Part shown: positions 1-8,167 of the stretch, in pieces
Layout: every line of letters starts with the position of its first letter
How positions within the stretch are numbered: the stretch's first letter is position 1
Assembly (NCBI RefSeq): GCF_000332095.2
Contig: NZ_KI913949.1
Coordinates: 3,011,714 to 3,075,713, forward strand
Source: Leptolyngbya sp. PCC 6406
Lineage (GTDB): Bacteria; Cyanobacteriota; Cyanobacteriia; Phormidesmidales; Phormidesmidaceae
Length of the DNA: 64,000 nt
Direction: 5' to 3'
Translations under genes and position numbers: made by a program
The notes under the pieces: generated by a model
The model's input: only the letters and a program-made list of their open reading frames with translations
Told to the model about the DNA's origin: nothing
Databases searched by the model: none

Positions 1-73
1 AATAATCACTGCATAACTATTCGCCATGCAGTGACAGATTAAAAAGATACATGACAACAATTTTGGAATCATT

Positions 74-559
74 ATGACTTTAGAACGTCTAGCGGCGCTT
101 AAACCCTATCTCAGCTTTTTTCACCCCGTTACCATGTGGATTTTGCTGGCCCTAGCGATCTACACCCTATACCTCGGAGTGCAGGTTCGGCGGACAAGAC
201 TGGCAGAGGGTGAGCCTAAAAAAGAGCTGATCAAGGGTCGATTCGCGATTCGGCATCATCAAATTGGCTCTATATTTTTGGCGCTGGTCGTCATGGGAGC
301 GATCGGTGGCATCACCGTGACCTATATCAACAGCGGCAAGATTGTTATTGGTCCCCACCTGTTTGCCGGGTTAGCCATAGTCGGGTCGGTTGCCACCTCG
401 GCGGCACTGGTGCCCTTTATGCAAAAGCACACTTGGGTTCGCAGCGTCCACGTTTCGTTGAACTTAGTCGTGCTGGGGCTATTTGGCTGGCAGGCCATAA
501 CCGGGGTGCAAATTGTGCAAAAGATTGTCAGCCAGATGACGGCCAATAGTGCTGGATGA
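74..559 (+). CDS. DUF4079-family membrane protein
   Basis: A 161-residue protein of the cyanobacterial and plastid DUF4079 family, recognised by overall pattern. Four hydrophobic segments are visible at about residues 19-37, 65-84, 95-115 and 125-147. Histidines lie at the ends of these helices (H17, H61, H62, H95, H119, H126). That arrangement is compatible with a small haem b-binding four-helix membrane protein, but this is inference and no function is established. The ATG at 74 has only a weak ribosome-binding site. The last codons and the TGA stop form the left arm of a 17-bp perfect hairpin. dps follows on the same strand 62 bases later. Confidence 0.75.
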   Translation: MTLERLAALKPYLSFFHPVTMWILLALAIYTLYLGVQVRRTRLAEGEPKKELIKGRFAIRHHQIGSIFLALVVMGAIGGITVTYINSGKIVIGPHLFAGLAIVGSVATSAALVPFMQKHTWVRSVHVSLNLVVLGLFGWQAITGVQIVQKIVSQMTANSAG

Positions 560-580
560 ATCGATCCAGCACTATTGGCC
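541..580 (+). terminator. 17-bp perfect hairpin overlapping a stop codon
   Basis: Positions 541-557 and 564-580 are perfectly complementary and enclose a 6-base loop. The left arm is the end of the DUF4079 coding region and its stop codon begins inside the arm. No T-run follows, so it is not a textbook Rho-independent terminator. It may act as a transcript-end or mRNA-stability structure between this gene and dps. Confidence 0.55.
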
Positions 581-621
581 CACGAAACTTTAATCCCTTG
601 AATCCTTAGGAGATCAGTTAC

Positions 622-1101
622 ATGCAGACGATGCCCATCAACATTGGTATGGCAGAAAAAGAGCGCCACGAGATTGCTCAGGGCCTTTCTAAACTATTGG
701 CCGACACCTACACCCTGTATTTAAAGACCCACAACTTTCACTGGAACGTGACTGGCCCCATGTTTCGTACCCTGCACTTGATGTTTGAAGAGCAGTACAA
801 CGAGCTGGCATTGGCGGTAGATCTAATCGCTGAACGTATTCGAGCGCTGGGGTTTCCAGCTCCCGGCACCTACAAGGAGTTTGCGGCGCTTTCGTCCATT
901 GGCGAAGAAGAGGGCGTGCCCAGTGCCGAAGACATGATTCGTAAGTTAGTGGAGGGTCAGGAAGCCGTGGTGCGCACGGCGCGATCGCTCTTTGCAGCGG
1001 TCGAGCAGGCCCATGATGAACCCACCTCAGACCTGCTTACGCAACGCATGCAGATACATGAAAAAACCGCCTGGATGCTGAGGAGTCTGCTGGGAAATTA
1101 G
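622..1101 (+). CDS. dps: Dps-family ferritin-like protein
   Basis: A 159-residue Dps (DNA protection during starvation) homologue of normal family length. These proteins form 12-mers that oxidise Fe(II) with peroxide at the dimer interface and store the ferric core. The ferroxidase signature is visible: H40-W41 in the FHWNV motif, H52 in the LHLMFEE motif, and D67/E71 in DLIAERI. The ATG at 622 follows an AGGAG-like site (aggagatcagttacATG). It stands alone, preceded by the DUF4079 hairpin, so independent stress-controlled transcription is likely. No Fur or PerR box was identified with confidence. Confidence 0.93.
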   Translation: MQTMPINIGMAEKERHEIAQGLSKLLADTYTLYLKTHNFHWNVTGPMFRTLHLMFEEQYNELALAVDLIAERIRALGFPAPGTYKEFAALSSIGEEEGVPSAEDMIRKLVEGQEAVVRTARSLFAAVEQAHDEPTSDLLTQRMQIHEKTAWMLRSLLGN

Positions 1102-1159
1102 GGTCACACAGCCACCATCGATTGAAAGACGAGTGGGGTTGGCTACCGTGAATGTCCTT

Positions 1160-1252
1160 AGGGACTTGCGTCTAAATAAAGCACCGGAAGCGTTGATCAC
1201 TGTAGGGTGCATAGCGCTAAGGCGCGGCTTCGCCCACGCGCAGCAATGCACC
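1160..1252 (+). repeat. GTAGGGTGCAT repeat family, long copy A
   Basis: The core from 1202 to 1252 begins GTAGGGTGCATAG, contains GGCGCGGCTTCGCC and ends in ATGCACC. It recurs at 9596-9646 and, in reverse, at 54533-54600. Copies A and C also share an extension containing TGCGTCTAAATAAAG and GCGTTGAT. The ends are imperfect inverted repeats (GGTGCAT/ATGCACC), so it is a small palindromic dispersed element without coding capacity. Confidence 0.75.
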
Positions 1253-1347
1253 AATAGGCAAGGTGGCAATGGGTACCTTATTTTCCTGCGAGTCCCTTAG
1301 GTCTCTCCAGTGCGATCGCACAGAATAGTCACCCCACTAACATCAAA

Positions 1348-1380
1348 ATATTTGTCACAAAAGCAACCCATGACAAATAT
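1348..1380. promoter_or_regulatory. Perfect 10-bp inverted repeat, candidate repressor operator
   Basis: ATATTTGTCA at 1348-1357 is the exact reverse complement of TGACAAATAT at 1371-1380, with a 13-base spacer. The right arm overlaps the proposed -35 box of the sqr-like operon, so a dimeric repressor bound here would exclude RNA polymerase. ArsR-type sulfide or redox sensors are known to control sqr genes in cyanobacteria, but no regulator gene is present in the window, so the binder is unknown. Confidence 0.5.
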
Positions 1381-1398
1381 AGCTATATAGTTGATAAA
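1370..1398 (+). promoter_or_regulatory. Candidate sigma70-type promoter of the sqr-like operon
   Basis: ATGACA at 1370-1375 matches five of six bases of the -35 consensus and GATAAA at 1393-1398 four of six of the -10 consensus, with an ideal 17-base spacing. The call is by inspection only. Confidence 0.35.
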
Positions 1399-1547
1399 GA
1401 ATAACGGGCTTTGTGCGTCTGTCATCACCTCAGTCATCGCCCCACCTTAAGCGCAGGCTACACAAGGGGTTGGGATATTTTTCGCCCCTGTATGCATCAT
1501 TGTCGGCACCGCATGGATCCGTCGGAAATAGCATTGAGGTTTTTTCT

Positions 1548-2858
1548 ATGGCTCACGTTGTTGTGATTGGTGCCGGATTAGGCGGGCTTCCCACCGCCTA
1601 CGAGCTGCGGCAATTATTGCCGTCTCAGCACCGGGTAACGCTCATCTCTGACCAGCCTAAATTCACCTTTATTCCGGGCCTGGTGCGCGTCGGGCTAGAT
1701 GTCGATCCGCTCGATCATTTCCAGCTAGACCTAGAGCCCCTGGCTCACCGTCATAAAGTCGCCCTAGTGCAGAGCAAGGTCACCACCCTTGACCCCCACG
1801 ACCAGCGCATTACCCTGGAAAATGGCGAAGTTATTGACTACGACTATGTGGCGATCGCCACGGGGCCAAGCTTTGCCTTTGACGCCATCCCAGGATTGGG
1901 ACCCCATGATGGCTACACCCACTCCATCTGCTCCCCCAGCCACGCCCTCCATGCTAGAGAGGCATGGCTCCAATTTTTAGAAAACCCTGGCTCATTAGTA
2001 GTAGGGGCCGCTCCCGGCGCGGGCTGCTTTGGGCCAGCCTACGAATTTATTCTGATGGCCGAGCAGATTTTGCGCCAAAAAGGACTGCGCGATCGCGCCA
2101 CCTTAACGCTGATTACCCCCGAACCCTACGTCGGACACCTGGGGGTCAGCGGCGTTAAAAATGCCCAGAAACTCACCGCCACCCTACTGCGGAAGCGGGG
2201 GATAGAAGCGATCGCCAATGCGGCGATTACCGCCATTTCTCCAGACGCTGTCACCCTAGACGATGGCCGCACCCTGCCCCAGCAATACGCCATGATTCTC
2301 CCAGCCTTTCGGGGGGCATCATTCATCCAAAATACCCCCGGTTTAGGCAACAAAAAGGGCTTCATTCCCGTGCTGCCCACCTACCAGCACCCCGATTTTC
2401 CCTCGGTCTATAGCCTCGGAGTCGGCGTCAGTCTGGCTCAGCCCGAGCAGTTCCGCGTGCCGATTGGCCTGCCCAAGAGCGGGCAAATGACCGAAGCCAT
2501 GGGCATGGCCGTAGCCCACAATATTGCCGTGCAACTTGGAGCTATCCATAAGCTGCTACAAACGCCGACCCTAGAAGCCATTTGCTTCGCCGAATTTGGC
2601 GAAACCGGCATTCTCTACGTGGCAGCTCCGGTACTACCCGACCCAGCTACGGGAAAACGGCGCTACTCCTACGCCATCCAAGGGAAATGGGTGGTGTGGG
2701 GCAAAGCTCTATTTGAGCAATACTTTATGACCAAAATGCGCCTAGGCGCTGCCGTGCCCTGGTACGAACGGCTGGGGCTACGGATGATGTTTGGCGTTGA
2801 TTTGGTCAAACCAATTGCAGCCACTCCCACATCAGCCCCCGCCAGCGTCCGAGCCTAG
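1548..2858 (+). CDS. SQR-family FAD-dependent oxidoreductase
   Basis: A 436-residue flavoprotein of the sulfide:quinone oxidoreductase / flavocytochrome c sulfide dehydrogenase superfamily. The N-terminal VVVIGAGLGGLPTAYEL (residues 4-20) is the FAD-binding dinucleotide fold, and a second nucleotide fold begins near residue 148. C128 (SICSPSHA) and C160 (GAGCFGPAYEF) match two of the redox cysteines of SQRs. The third cysteine position appears as SLGVGVSLAQPEQF, without Cys, so it may be a divergent SQR class. The ATG at 1548 was chosen because GAGG lies 8 bases upstream and the Rossmann strand starts at once; an upstream in-frame start would add 45 atypical residues. It heads a co-directional group with the DUF3365 haem protein and the BASS transporter, which suggests sulfide oxidation or detoxification. 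Confidence 0.8.
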   Translation: MAHVVVIGAGLGGLPTAYELRQLLPSQHRVTLISDQPKFTFIPGLVRVGLDVDPLDHFQLDLEPLAHRHKVALVQSKVTTLDPHDQRITLENGEVIDYDYVAIATGPSFAFDAIPGLGPHDGYTHSICSPSHALHAREAWLQFLENPGSLVVGAAPGAGCFGPAYEFILMAEQILRQKGLRDRATLTLITPEPYVGHLGVSGVKNAQKLTATLLRKRGIEAIANAAITAISPDAVTLDDGRTLPQQYAMILPAFRGASFIQNTPGLGNKKGFIPVLPTYQHPDFPSVYSLGVGVSLAQPEQFRVPIGLPKSGQMTEAMGMAVAHNIAVQLGAIHKLLQTPTLEAICFAEFGETGILYVAAPVLPDPATGKRRYSYAIQGKWVVWGKALFEQYFMTKMRLGAAVPWYERLGLRMMFGVDLVKPIAATPTSAPASVRA

Positions 2859-2879
2859 AAAACATTCAGGAGAGCATCA

Positions 2880-3482
2880 ATGAGGCCCATTTACCGAATT
2901 GCTTTTTGTATTGGCATGGCAATCATCGTCATGCTGCTCCAGCCCACCGCCACCTGGGCAGCGGTCAACCCCGCCGAACTGGCCAAGGCCGTTCAAGAAA
3001 TTGAACAGTTAGACATGCTGCGTTCCGGCCTAGCCTCAACCTTAGAAGGCCAGACCGCAGAACCCACCATGAAGACGATGAAAGAAGTCTGCCGTCCCGT
3101 AGGGATGAAAGCCATGGAGCTGAGCAAAGAAAACGGCTGGCAGGTAAAACAAATTGCCACCAAATATCGCAACCCAGCCCATGCCCCCGATACGCTTCAC
3201 TCCCGCATAGCCCTCGCCCAATTTGAACAAAAGCCCGAACTCATGGGCTTTTGGGAAAAAGCCACGATAGACGGACAGGCAGGCGATCGCTACTATCGCC
3301 GCATTAATGTCGAAGCTAGTTGTCTGGCCTGTCATGGGCAGCAAAATCGACGCCCCCAGTTTGTCAAAGAGGGCTATCCCCAAGATTTAGCCTACGACTT
3401 TAATGTGGGCGACTTGCGCGGGATGTACGCCGTGTTTATTCCCGAAGTGCAGCAGTCCATTCAAGCCGCCCTACAGCCCTAA
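2880..3482 (+). CDS. DUF3365 (Tll0287-like) exported c-type haem protein
   Basis: A 200-residue protein with a signal peptide (hydrophobic residues 8-22, probable cleavage after the ATWA at 25-28). It has one haem-attachment motif, CLACH, at residues 148-152, placed C-terminally as in the Tll0287/DUF3365 family, which adopts a PAS-like haem-sensor fold. The AGGAGA site before the ATG at 2880 is strong and the gene starts 21 bases after the SQR-like gene, so cotranscription is likely. In this setting it could accept electrons from, or sense the product of, sulfide oxidation in the lumen or periplasm; that role is inferred only. Confidence 0.8.
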   Translation: MRPIYRIAFCIGMAIIVMLLQPTATWAAVNPAELAKAVQEIEQLDMLRSGLASTLEGQTAEPTMKTMKEVCRPVGMKAMELSKENGWQVKQIATKYRNPAHAPDTLHSRIALAQFEQKPELMGFWEKATIDGQAGDRYYRRINVEASCLACHGQQNRRPQFVKEGYPQDLAYDFNVGDLRGMYAVFIPEVQQSIQAALQP

Positions 3483-3574
3483 GTAACCTGAATTCAGGTT
3501 AAGCTTCGCTGCCCCGCCACCAGGGAATACGTTACCGACGATTTCAACTGACATAATTTTTGAGGATTTGGTCG

Positions 3575-4564
3575 ATGTGGAAGCTGTTAGAGCTAATTCA
3601 GAAAAACTTGACCTGGGCAATTCCCGCCTCAATGATTTTAGGAATTCTGGTCGGGTACATCATTGAGCCAGCCCCACTAAAGGCGCTGATCATTCCCCTT
3701 ACCTTCCTCATGGTGTACCCCATGATGATTAACCTGCAAGTTCAGAAAGTCTTTTCTGGGCAGGATTACAAACTGCAATTAGTTACTCAGCTCATCAACT
3801 TTGCCATCGTCCCATTCTTTGCCTTTGGCATGGGGCAGCTCTTTTTTGCCGATCGGCCCCTGGTAGCTCTGGGACTTTTGCTAGCCTCGCTTTTACCCAC
3901 CAGCGGCATGACCATTTCCTGGACAGGGTTTGCCAAAGGCAACCTGAACGCAGCAGTAAAAATGACCGTGATCGGCCTGATTTTGGGGTCAATTGCCACC
4001 CCCTTTTATGCCAAATGGCTGATGGGTGCGGCGATTGAAATTCCTCTAGCCGACATTTTTAGACAGATCATTGTGATTGTGTTTCTCCCCATGCTTTTAG
4101 GAGTAGCTACTCGCCTGCTGCTGATTCGCGTCGTGGGAGCAAACAAATATAACAAGACCCTGAAGCAGAAGTTCCCAGCTTTTTCGACTCTAGGAGTTTT
4201 GGGCGTGGTGTTTGTGGCTATGGCGCTTAAAGCAGAGGCCATTGTCAGCCAACCCATGATTTTGGGGTCATTTTTGGTACCCTTGGCTATTTTGTACATC
4301 GGCAACTTTGCCCTTAGTACCCTCGTAGGCAAGCTGTTGTTCAATCGGGGAGATGCGATCGCCTTGGTCTATGGCACGGTAATGCGAAACTTGTCTATCG
4401 CATTGGCGATCGCCATTACAGCCTTTGGTGGTGAACAGGGCTCAGAAATTGCCCTAATCATTGCCATGGCTTACATCATTCAAGTGCAAGCAGCAGCCTG
4501 GTATGTGAAATTAACCGATAGAATCTTCGGCCCTGCTGAACAGTTTCAAACTCAAACGAGTTAG
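3575..4564 (+). CDS. BASS/ACR3-type (bile acid:sodium symporter fold) transporter
   Basis: A 329-residue, highly hydrophobic protein with about ten membrane helices and the spacing of the bile acid:sodium symporter / arsenical-resistance ACR3 superfamily. Its length is normal for the family. The ATG at 3575 is preferred over an in-frame TTG at 3560 because GAGGA at 3562-3566 sits 8 bases upstream of it. It follows the DUF3365 gene by 92 bases. Annotation pipelines often call such genes arsenic resistance proteins, but next to an SQR-like flavoprotein and a rhodanese the substrate could instead be a sulfur oxyanion or a metalloid. The substrate cannot be read from the sequence. Confidence 0.75.
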   Translation: MWKLLELIQKNLTWAIPASMILGILVGYIIEPAPLKALIIPLTFLMVYPMMINLQVQKVFSGQDYKLQLVTQLINFAIVPFFAFGMGQLFFADRPLVALGLLLASLLPTSGMTISWTGFAKGNLNAAVKMTVIGLILGSIATPFYAKWLMGAAIEIPLADIFRQIIVIVFLPMLLGVATRLLLIRVVGANKYNKTLKQKFPAFSTLGVLGVVFVAMALKAEAIVSQPMILGSFLVPLAILYIGNFALSTLVGKLLFNRGDAIALVYGTVMRNLSIALAIAITAFGGEQGSEIALIIAMAYIIQVQAAAWYVKLTDRIFGPAEQFQTQTS

Positions 4565-4660
4565 CAATACAACACATGATGCCGTTCAGTTGCCCAGTGC
4601 CAACCGGGAGCACTCCACTTTCGTGAGCTTTCCCCCCAGAAAATCAGGCTAAAGAAGTGA

Positions 4661-5182
4661 TTACTGGGCGATCGCTTCTCCAGCAATTTTCCAGCCAGCA
4701 AAACTCGGTGGAAACCCCTGGGCTTTGTCATAGCCTAGCAAGTGCAGTGTCATGACACCCATTGCCGATCGATAACCCGTTGAACAGTACAACACTATGG
4801 GACGATCGCGATCGATTTTGTCCAGATTATGCGCCAATGTTCGGAGTGGAATATTGATTGCATTAGGAATATGCCCTGATCGATACTCAGAGAGTTCTCG
4901 CACATCCACCAATACAGCCTGAGGATCTTTCAACAGACTTTTCAAACCTTCAATACTAGGGATTGTGTAATAACCTGCTGGAATCGATGTAAGAAAGTGA
5001 TCGACTTCTAACTCCAACTTGAGGGACTCGTCTGAAGGCGCACTTATTCTTTCTGGAGCGATCGATTCAGTTTCCGTGAGTGTTGCTGCCATAATTGGAC
5101 GTTCTTCAACACTAAATAGAAGAAAAATACAAAACAGCGTTATTCCCAAAATCATAGCCTGAAGCGACTTCTTGAATAGCAT
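4661..5182 (-). CDS. Exported rhodanese-like domain protein
   Basis: A 173-residue protein with an N-terminal signal or anchor helix (about residues 8-25) and one rhodanese domain (about residues 74-170). The active-site loop is CSTGYRS with the nucleophilic C133; LVDVRELSEYRSGHIPNAINIP is the standard domain opening. Rhodaneses transfer sulfane sulfur, for example from thiosulfate or polysulfide to cyanide or thiols. AGGAG precedes the start codon on the minus strand. It converges on the SQR-like group, and the combination of sulfide-oxidising flavoprotein, lumenal haem protein and exported sulfurtransferase is coherent for handling sulfide or polysulfide outside the cytoplasm. Confidence 0.85.
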   Translation of the reverse strand: MLFKKSLQAMILGITLFCIFLLFSVEERPIMAATLTETESIAPERISAPSDESLKLELEVDHFLTSIPAGYYTIPSIEGLKSLLKDPQAVLVDVRELSEYRSGHIPNAINIPLRTLAHNLDKIDRDRPIVLYCSTGYRSAMGVMTLHLLGYDKAQGFPPSFAGWKIAGEAIAQ

Positions 5183-5684
5183 AGATTTCTCCTAAAATTA
5201 GTGATTTATCAGTAATCGCCCAGCGGACCATCGCCGTCAAATCGGTTGTCTCTAATGCTAGGGAGTGCTAGCCCTGTAGCGCTTCCTCCCCTCAGCCTAC
5301 CAAGCACGTTATCGCAGCCCTATATCATGGGAATGACAGCAACCCTGGCTAGAGATCCCTAGGCTGTTGATGACCTCAGATCAGTCATCAACTCAGTCAT
5401 CAACAGCCTAGAATGCTAGGGCGTGTAGACAATTAACAAAAAAGTAACAAAAAAGCTCTTGCAGGGTAGGCATGACCACTCCCGCTCGACTGAATTAAGC
5501 TAGGGGCTGTAACCGCGCTTGTATAGACGCATCGGTGAAGCCCGCCCCGAGAGCTTAGGGTTTTGAGATCGAATAACATGCCGACCAATCCGGTTTTCGT
5601 CCTCCGGGAGACGCAAAGCGCATAGCCTAAGGGGTCACTGGTAATTCATTTGCAAGCCAGCCCCTTATTGGTCGAAGGGAGAGA
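5183..5684. other. Intergenic region with a 16-bp inverted repeat
   Basis: No coding sequence is supported. Positions 5359-5374 and 5396-5411 are a perfect 16-bp inverted repeat (CTAGGCTGTTGATGAC and complement) with a 21-base loop that itself contains a shorter direct copy (CAGTCATCAAC). It may be a small palindromic repeat element or a stable transcript end. Nothing else was recognised up to 5684. Confidence 0.55.
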
Positions 5685-5933
5685 TTAAAAGAAATCCAAA
5701 TCCGGTTGCGGCTGGGGAACAGCAAAGTTCGAGGTGTCTAAGAGGTAGCGCCTAGCCTCCTGTTCTAGGCGATTGATCAGATAGGGCTCAATGGCATCGC
5801 TGTGGCGCAGGGCCGTGATATACCCCTCTAGATAGAGGCGGAGTTCATCAGTGCGATAGCCCTGGTTCCAGTGATCAACGAGAGCATCGGTGATGCGCTG
5901 GTAGTAGCGAATGGATCTGGCGTCCTGCAACAT
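5685..5933 (-). CDS. Small conserved cyanobacterial protein (DUF6761-like)
   Basis: An 82-residue soluble protein starting MLQDARSIRYYQRITDAL, a pattern recalled from a small cyanobacteria-only family now labelled DUF6761. It is probably all alpha-helical and has no cysteine, signal peptide or membrane segment. The acidic, proline-rich tail ends in DLDFF. Function is unknown. It lies divergent from the response regulator at 6182, with 248 bases between them. Confidence 0.7.
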   Translation of the reverse strand: MLQDARSIRYYQRITDALVDHWNQGYRTDELRLYLEGYITALRHSDAIEPYLINRLEQEARRYLLDTSNFAVPQPQPDLDFF

Positions 5934-6181
5934 TTTTTAGCGGACCTTGGGAAAGGGTAAGTAGGCGTCTTGCGTTTAGGATGCCCCAATTTCATGGGTA
6001 ACAAAAGTAACGTGGCCCGCAATAGCCCTTATTTTCTTATAACGCAACTTAGCGGAGGGAGGGAGATCGCGCTGCATTGCCGTAGAAAGGGAGGGAGGGG
6101 CGTAACGGCAGCTACAAAACCACCCTAAGGGCTTTGTTAGTCTATGGGTCATCTTGACGCACCTCACGCTGGACAGAATCT

Positions 6182-6943
6182 GTGGGCGCAGCTTGCATTC
6201 AAATTGTTGAAGGAAATCCCCATCTGCGATCGCTACTAGGATGGCACCTCCAGCAAGCGGGCTATCGTGTCCTCCAATCCGCAGATTTGGCTCGGGCTCG
6301 GGACACCTTTCAAACCCATAAGCCCAACCTCATGGTGCTAGATGCTCAACTCCCCGACGGCGACGGGTTGGAATTGTGCCGCTGGGTCTATCAGCAGACC
6401 GAAACCTGCATCCTGATTCTTTCTGCCCGCACCACGGAAGCTGATGTAGTTGCGGGACTACGGGCGGGAGCCGACGATTACTTAACCAAACCCTTTGGGA
6501 TGCAAGAGTTTCTGGCCCGAATTGAGGCCCTGACCCGGCGCATGGGGCGGATGCGGGCTCCAGCTTCCCTAACCTATGGCGATCTCAATATTGATCTGGT
6601 GCAGCGACGGGTACGCTACGGCGAAATGTTTATCGATCTAACGCCCCAGGAATTTAGTCTCCTGTATGTCCTGACCCAGGCAGCGGGATCGCCCCTCAGC
6701 CGCACCGACCTGCTCCAGCGGGCTTGGCCCGACGCCATCGACAATCCCCGCACCGTAGATACCCACATTCTTTCCCTCCGCAAAAAAATTGAGGTGGATC
6801 CGCGCCAGCCCAACATCATTCAAACCGTGCGGAATGTAGGCTACCGCTTCAACGTGGATCGTCTGATCAACGTCGCCAATACCAATGGCAGTGATCAGAA
6901 CGGCGTAGCCTCGCCCCTGCCGGTAACGGTGCCGTCCCTGTAA
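6182..6943 (+). CDS. OmpR/PhoB-family response regulator with atypical receiver
   Basis: A 253-residue protein. The receiver domain (1-120) is followed by a winged-helix effector domain (about 130-226), whose LTPQEFSLL and TVDTHILSLRKKIE motifs are typical of the OmpR family. The phosphoacceptor is D54 (VLDAQLPDG), with S81 and K103 in place. The acidic pair that binds Mg2+ in ordinary receivers reads E10-G11 (IVEGNPHL), so one metal ligand is missing. Cyanobacteria have unorthodox regulators that work without normal phosphorylation (NblR is described this way), but identity with NblR cannot be claimed. The start is a GTG at 6182. A strong hairpin follows the gene. Confidence 0.85.
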   Translation: MGAACIQIVEGNPHLRSLLGWHLQQAGYRVLQSADLARARDTFQTHKPNLMVLDAQLPDGDGLELCRWVYQQTETCILILSARTTEADVVAGLRAGADDYLTKPFGMQEFLARIEALTRRMGRMRAPASLTYGDLNIDLVQRRVRYGEMFIDLTPQEFSLLYVLTQAAGSPLSRTDLLQRAWPDAIDNPRTVDTHILSLRKKIEVDPRQPNIIQTVRNVGYRFNVDRLINVANTNGSDQNGVASPLPVTVPSL

Positions 6944-6955
6944 ACTGGTGGACTG

Positions 6956-6994
6956 CTTAGACCTCCGAGGTTTTGAAAACCTCGGAGGTCTAAG
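6956..6994. terminator. 19-bp palindromic hairpin after the response regulator
   Basis: Positions 6956-6974 and 6976-6994 are perfectly complementary (arm CTTAGACCTCCGAGGTTTT). The palindrome starts 12 bases after the stop codon and 33 bases before upp. The TTTT/AAAA next to the centre gives U-rich ends in either direction. It is probably a terminator, or a dispersed palindrome doing that job. Confidence 0.6.
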
Positions 6995-7027
6995 AGCGAA
7001 TATGATGATTCAGGTTTACGGACTGCG

Positions 7028-7684
7028 ATGACTATGGTTTCTCAACTCCGCATCTTTGTGCCCCCCCATCCCCTAATCAAGCATTGGCTGGGGGTGTCTC
7101 GGGATGCTAATACCCCTTCCCCATTATTTCGCACCGCTATGACGGAGTTGGGGCGATGGTTGACCTACGAAGCGGCGCGGGACTGGCTGCCCATTCTGGA
7201 AACCACGGTCACAACCCCCTTGGCGGACTGTCCGGCCACCTTTGTGGACCCAGAGGTACCCATTGCCATTGTGCCAATTTTGCGGGCGGGCCTAGCCCTG
7301 TTAGAAGGCGCACAGTCCCTGCTGCCCCTGGCTTCCATCTACCATGTGGGCTTTGTGCGGAATGAGGAAACCCTAGAGGCGACCTGCTATCTGAATCGGC
7401 TACCGGAAACCTTTACCCCAGAAACACGGGTGCTGATCACTGAACCCATGCTGGCTACTGGGGGCACGATGATGGCGGCGATGGCGGAGTTGACCCAGCG
7501 GGGGGTAGACCCGGCCATGGTGCGGATTATCTCGGTGGTGACTGCACCACCTGCGCTACAAAAGCTGGCGGTAGCTTACCCTGCCCTCAAGATCTACGCG
7601 GCTATGATTGATGAAGGGTTAAATAACAACGGTTATATTGTGCCGGGGCTGGGGGATGCGGGCGATCGCACCTTTGGTACCTAG
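7028..7684 (+). CDS. upp: Uracil phosphoribosyltransferase
   Basis: A 218-residue enzyme converting uracil and PRPP to UMP in pyrimidine salvage. The PRPP-binding loop is at residues 135-148 (VLITEPMLATGGTM); most family members have Asp where this protein has E139. The PILRAGLALL motif at 83-92 and the C-terminal GYIVPGLGDAGDRTFGT segment are diagnostic, the latter being the uracil-binding region. Length is slightly above the usual 208-210 because of the N-terminal extension. The next small gene starts 64 bases downstream and may be cotranscribed. Confidence 0.95.
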   Translation: MTMVSQLRIFVPPHPLIKHWLGVSRDANTPSPLFRTAMTELGRWLTYEAARDWLPILETTVTTPLADCPATFVDPEVPIAIVPILRAGLALLEGAQSLLPLASIYHVGFVRNEETLEATCYLNRLPETFTPETRVLITEPMLATGGTMMAAMAELTQRGVDPAMVRIISVVTAPPALQKLAVAYPALKIYAAMIDEGLNNNGYIVPGLGDAGDRTFGT

Positions 7685-7748
7685 ACGAAGCCCCCCTTTA
7701 GCCCATAGGATCAAGCCAATCAGCGATTCCCTGGCGGTTCTCTTCACC

Positions 7749-8072
7749 ATGAGTCAGCAAGATAACTTTGGCAGCGGGTTCCTCTTGGGAACCTTGTTTG
7801 GCGGTATTGTCGGCGGCCTTGTCGGCGCTGTCGTGGCGTCTCGCCTAAACCGAGAGGCCAGCGACGATGATCGGGGAGAATTGCCCCCAGGACGTAGTGA
7901 GGCGGATCTCCTTTCCCCCAGCGAGGAGGAAATGGAACTCGCCCGCCGGGGTTTAGAGGATAAAATTGCCCAGCTCAATAGCGCCATTGACGATGTCCGC
8001 CAGCGCTTAGGCGGTGTCAATGGCCACGCTCAACCGGCCCCAGGGGAGCAAACCACACCCTATGACGGCTAA
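7749..8072 (+). CDS. Small membrane protein with glycine-zipper helix
   Basis: A 107-residue protein. Residues 8-30 form one hydrophobic helix with a glycine zipper (GTLFGGIVGGLVGAVVASRLNR), followed by an acidic, helical, cytoplasm-like tail. This resembles small cyanobacterial YtxH or gas-vesicle-annotated proteins but no named family can be assigned. The ATG at 7749 begins the conserved-looking MSQQDNFGSGF segment; an upstream in-frame extension overlapping upp is not credible. Glycine-zipper helices often self-associate in membranes. Confidence 0.6.
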   Translation: MSQQDNFGSGFLLGTLFGGIVGGLVGAVVASRLNREASDDDRGELPPGRSEADLLSPSEEEMELARRGLEDKIAQLNSAIDDVRQRLGGVNGHAQPAPGEQTTPYDG

Positions 8073-8087
8073 TCTGCCCTCCGTAGG

Positions 8088-8167
8088 GGCAACCACAAGG
8101 GATTGCCCCTACGGATCCAGATCAATATCGATCACCCGGCAACAACAGGACGGGTTTTGAGCCTCCC
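8088..8167 (+). repeat. 80-bp direct repeat, copy 1 (copy 2 at 8342-8421)
   Basis: The two 80-bp copies differ at a single base (GGAC versus GGGC near the end). Each contains GGATTGCCCCTACGG and GATCACCCGGCAACAACAGG. Near identity over a 254-bp offset indicates a recent duplication. Confidence 0.8.

Larger units (their letters stand above)
1102..1547. other. Intergenic region: dispersed repeat and sqr-like promoter
   Basis: No gene is supported here. Positions 1160-1252 are one copy of the GTAGGGTGCAT repeat family. Positions 1348-1398 hold an inverted repeat and a candidate promoter. The remaining leader runs to the ATG at 1548; an upstream in-frame start at 1413 is possible but lacks the conserved flavoprotein N-terminus. 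Confidence 0.6.

Noticed and set aside
1413..1547. 45-residue upstream extension of the SQR-like protein
   Set aside because: Absent from the family pattern and less well supported than ATG 1548 with GAGG 8 bases upstream.
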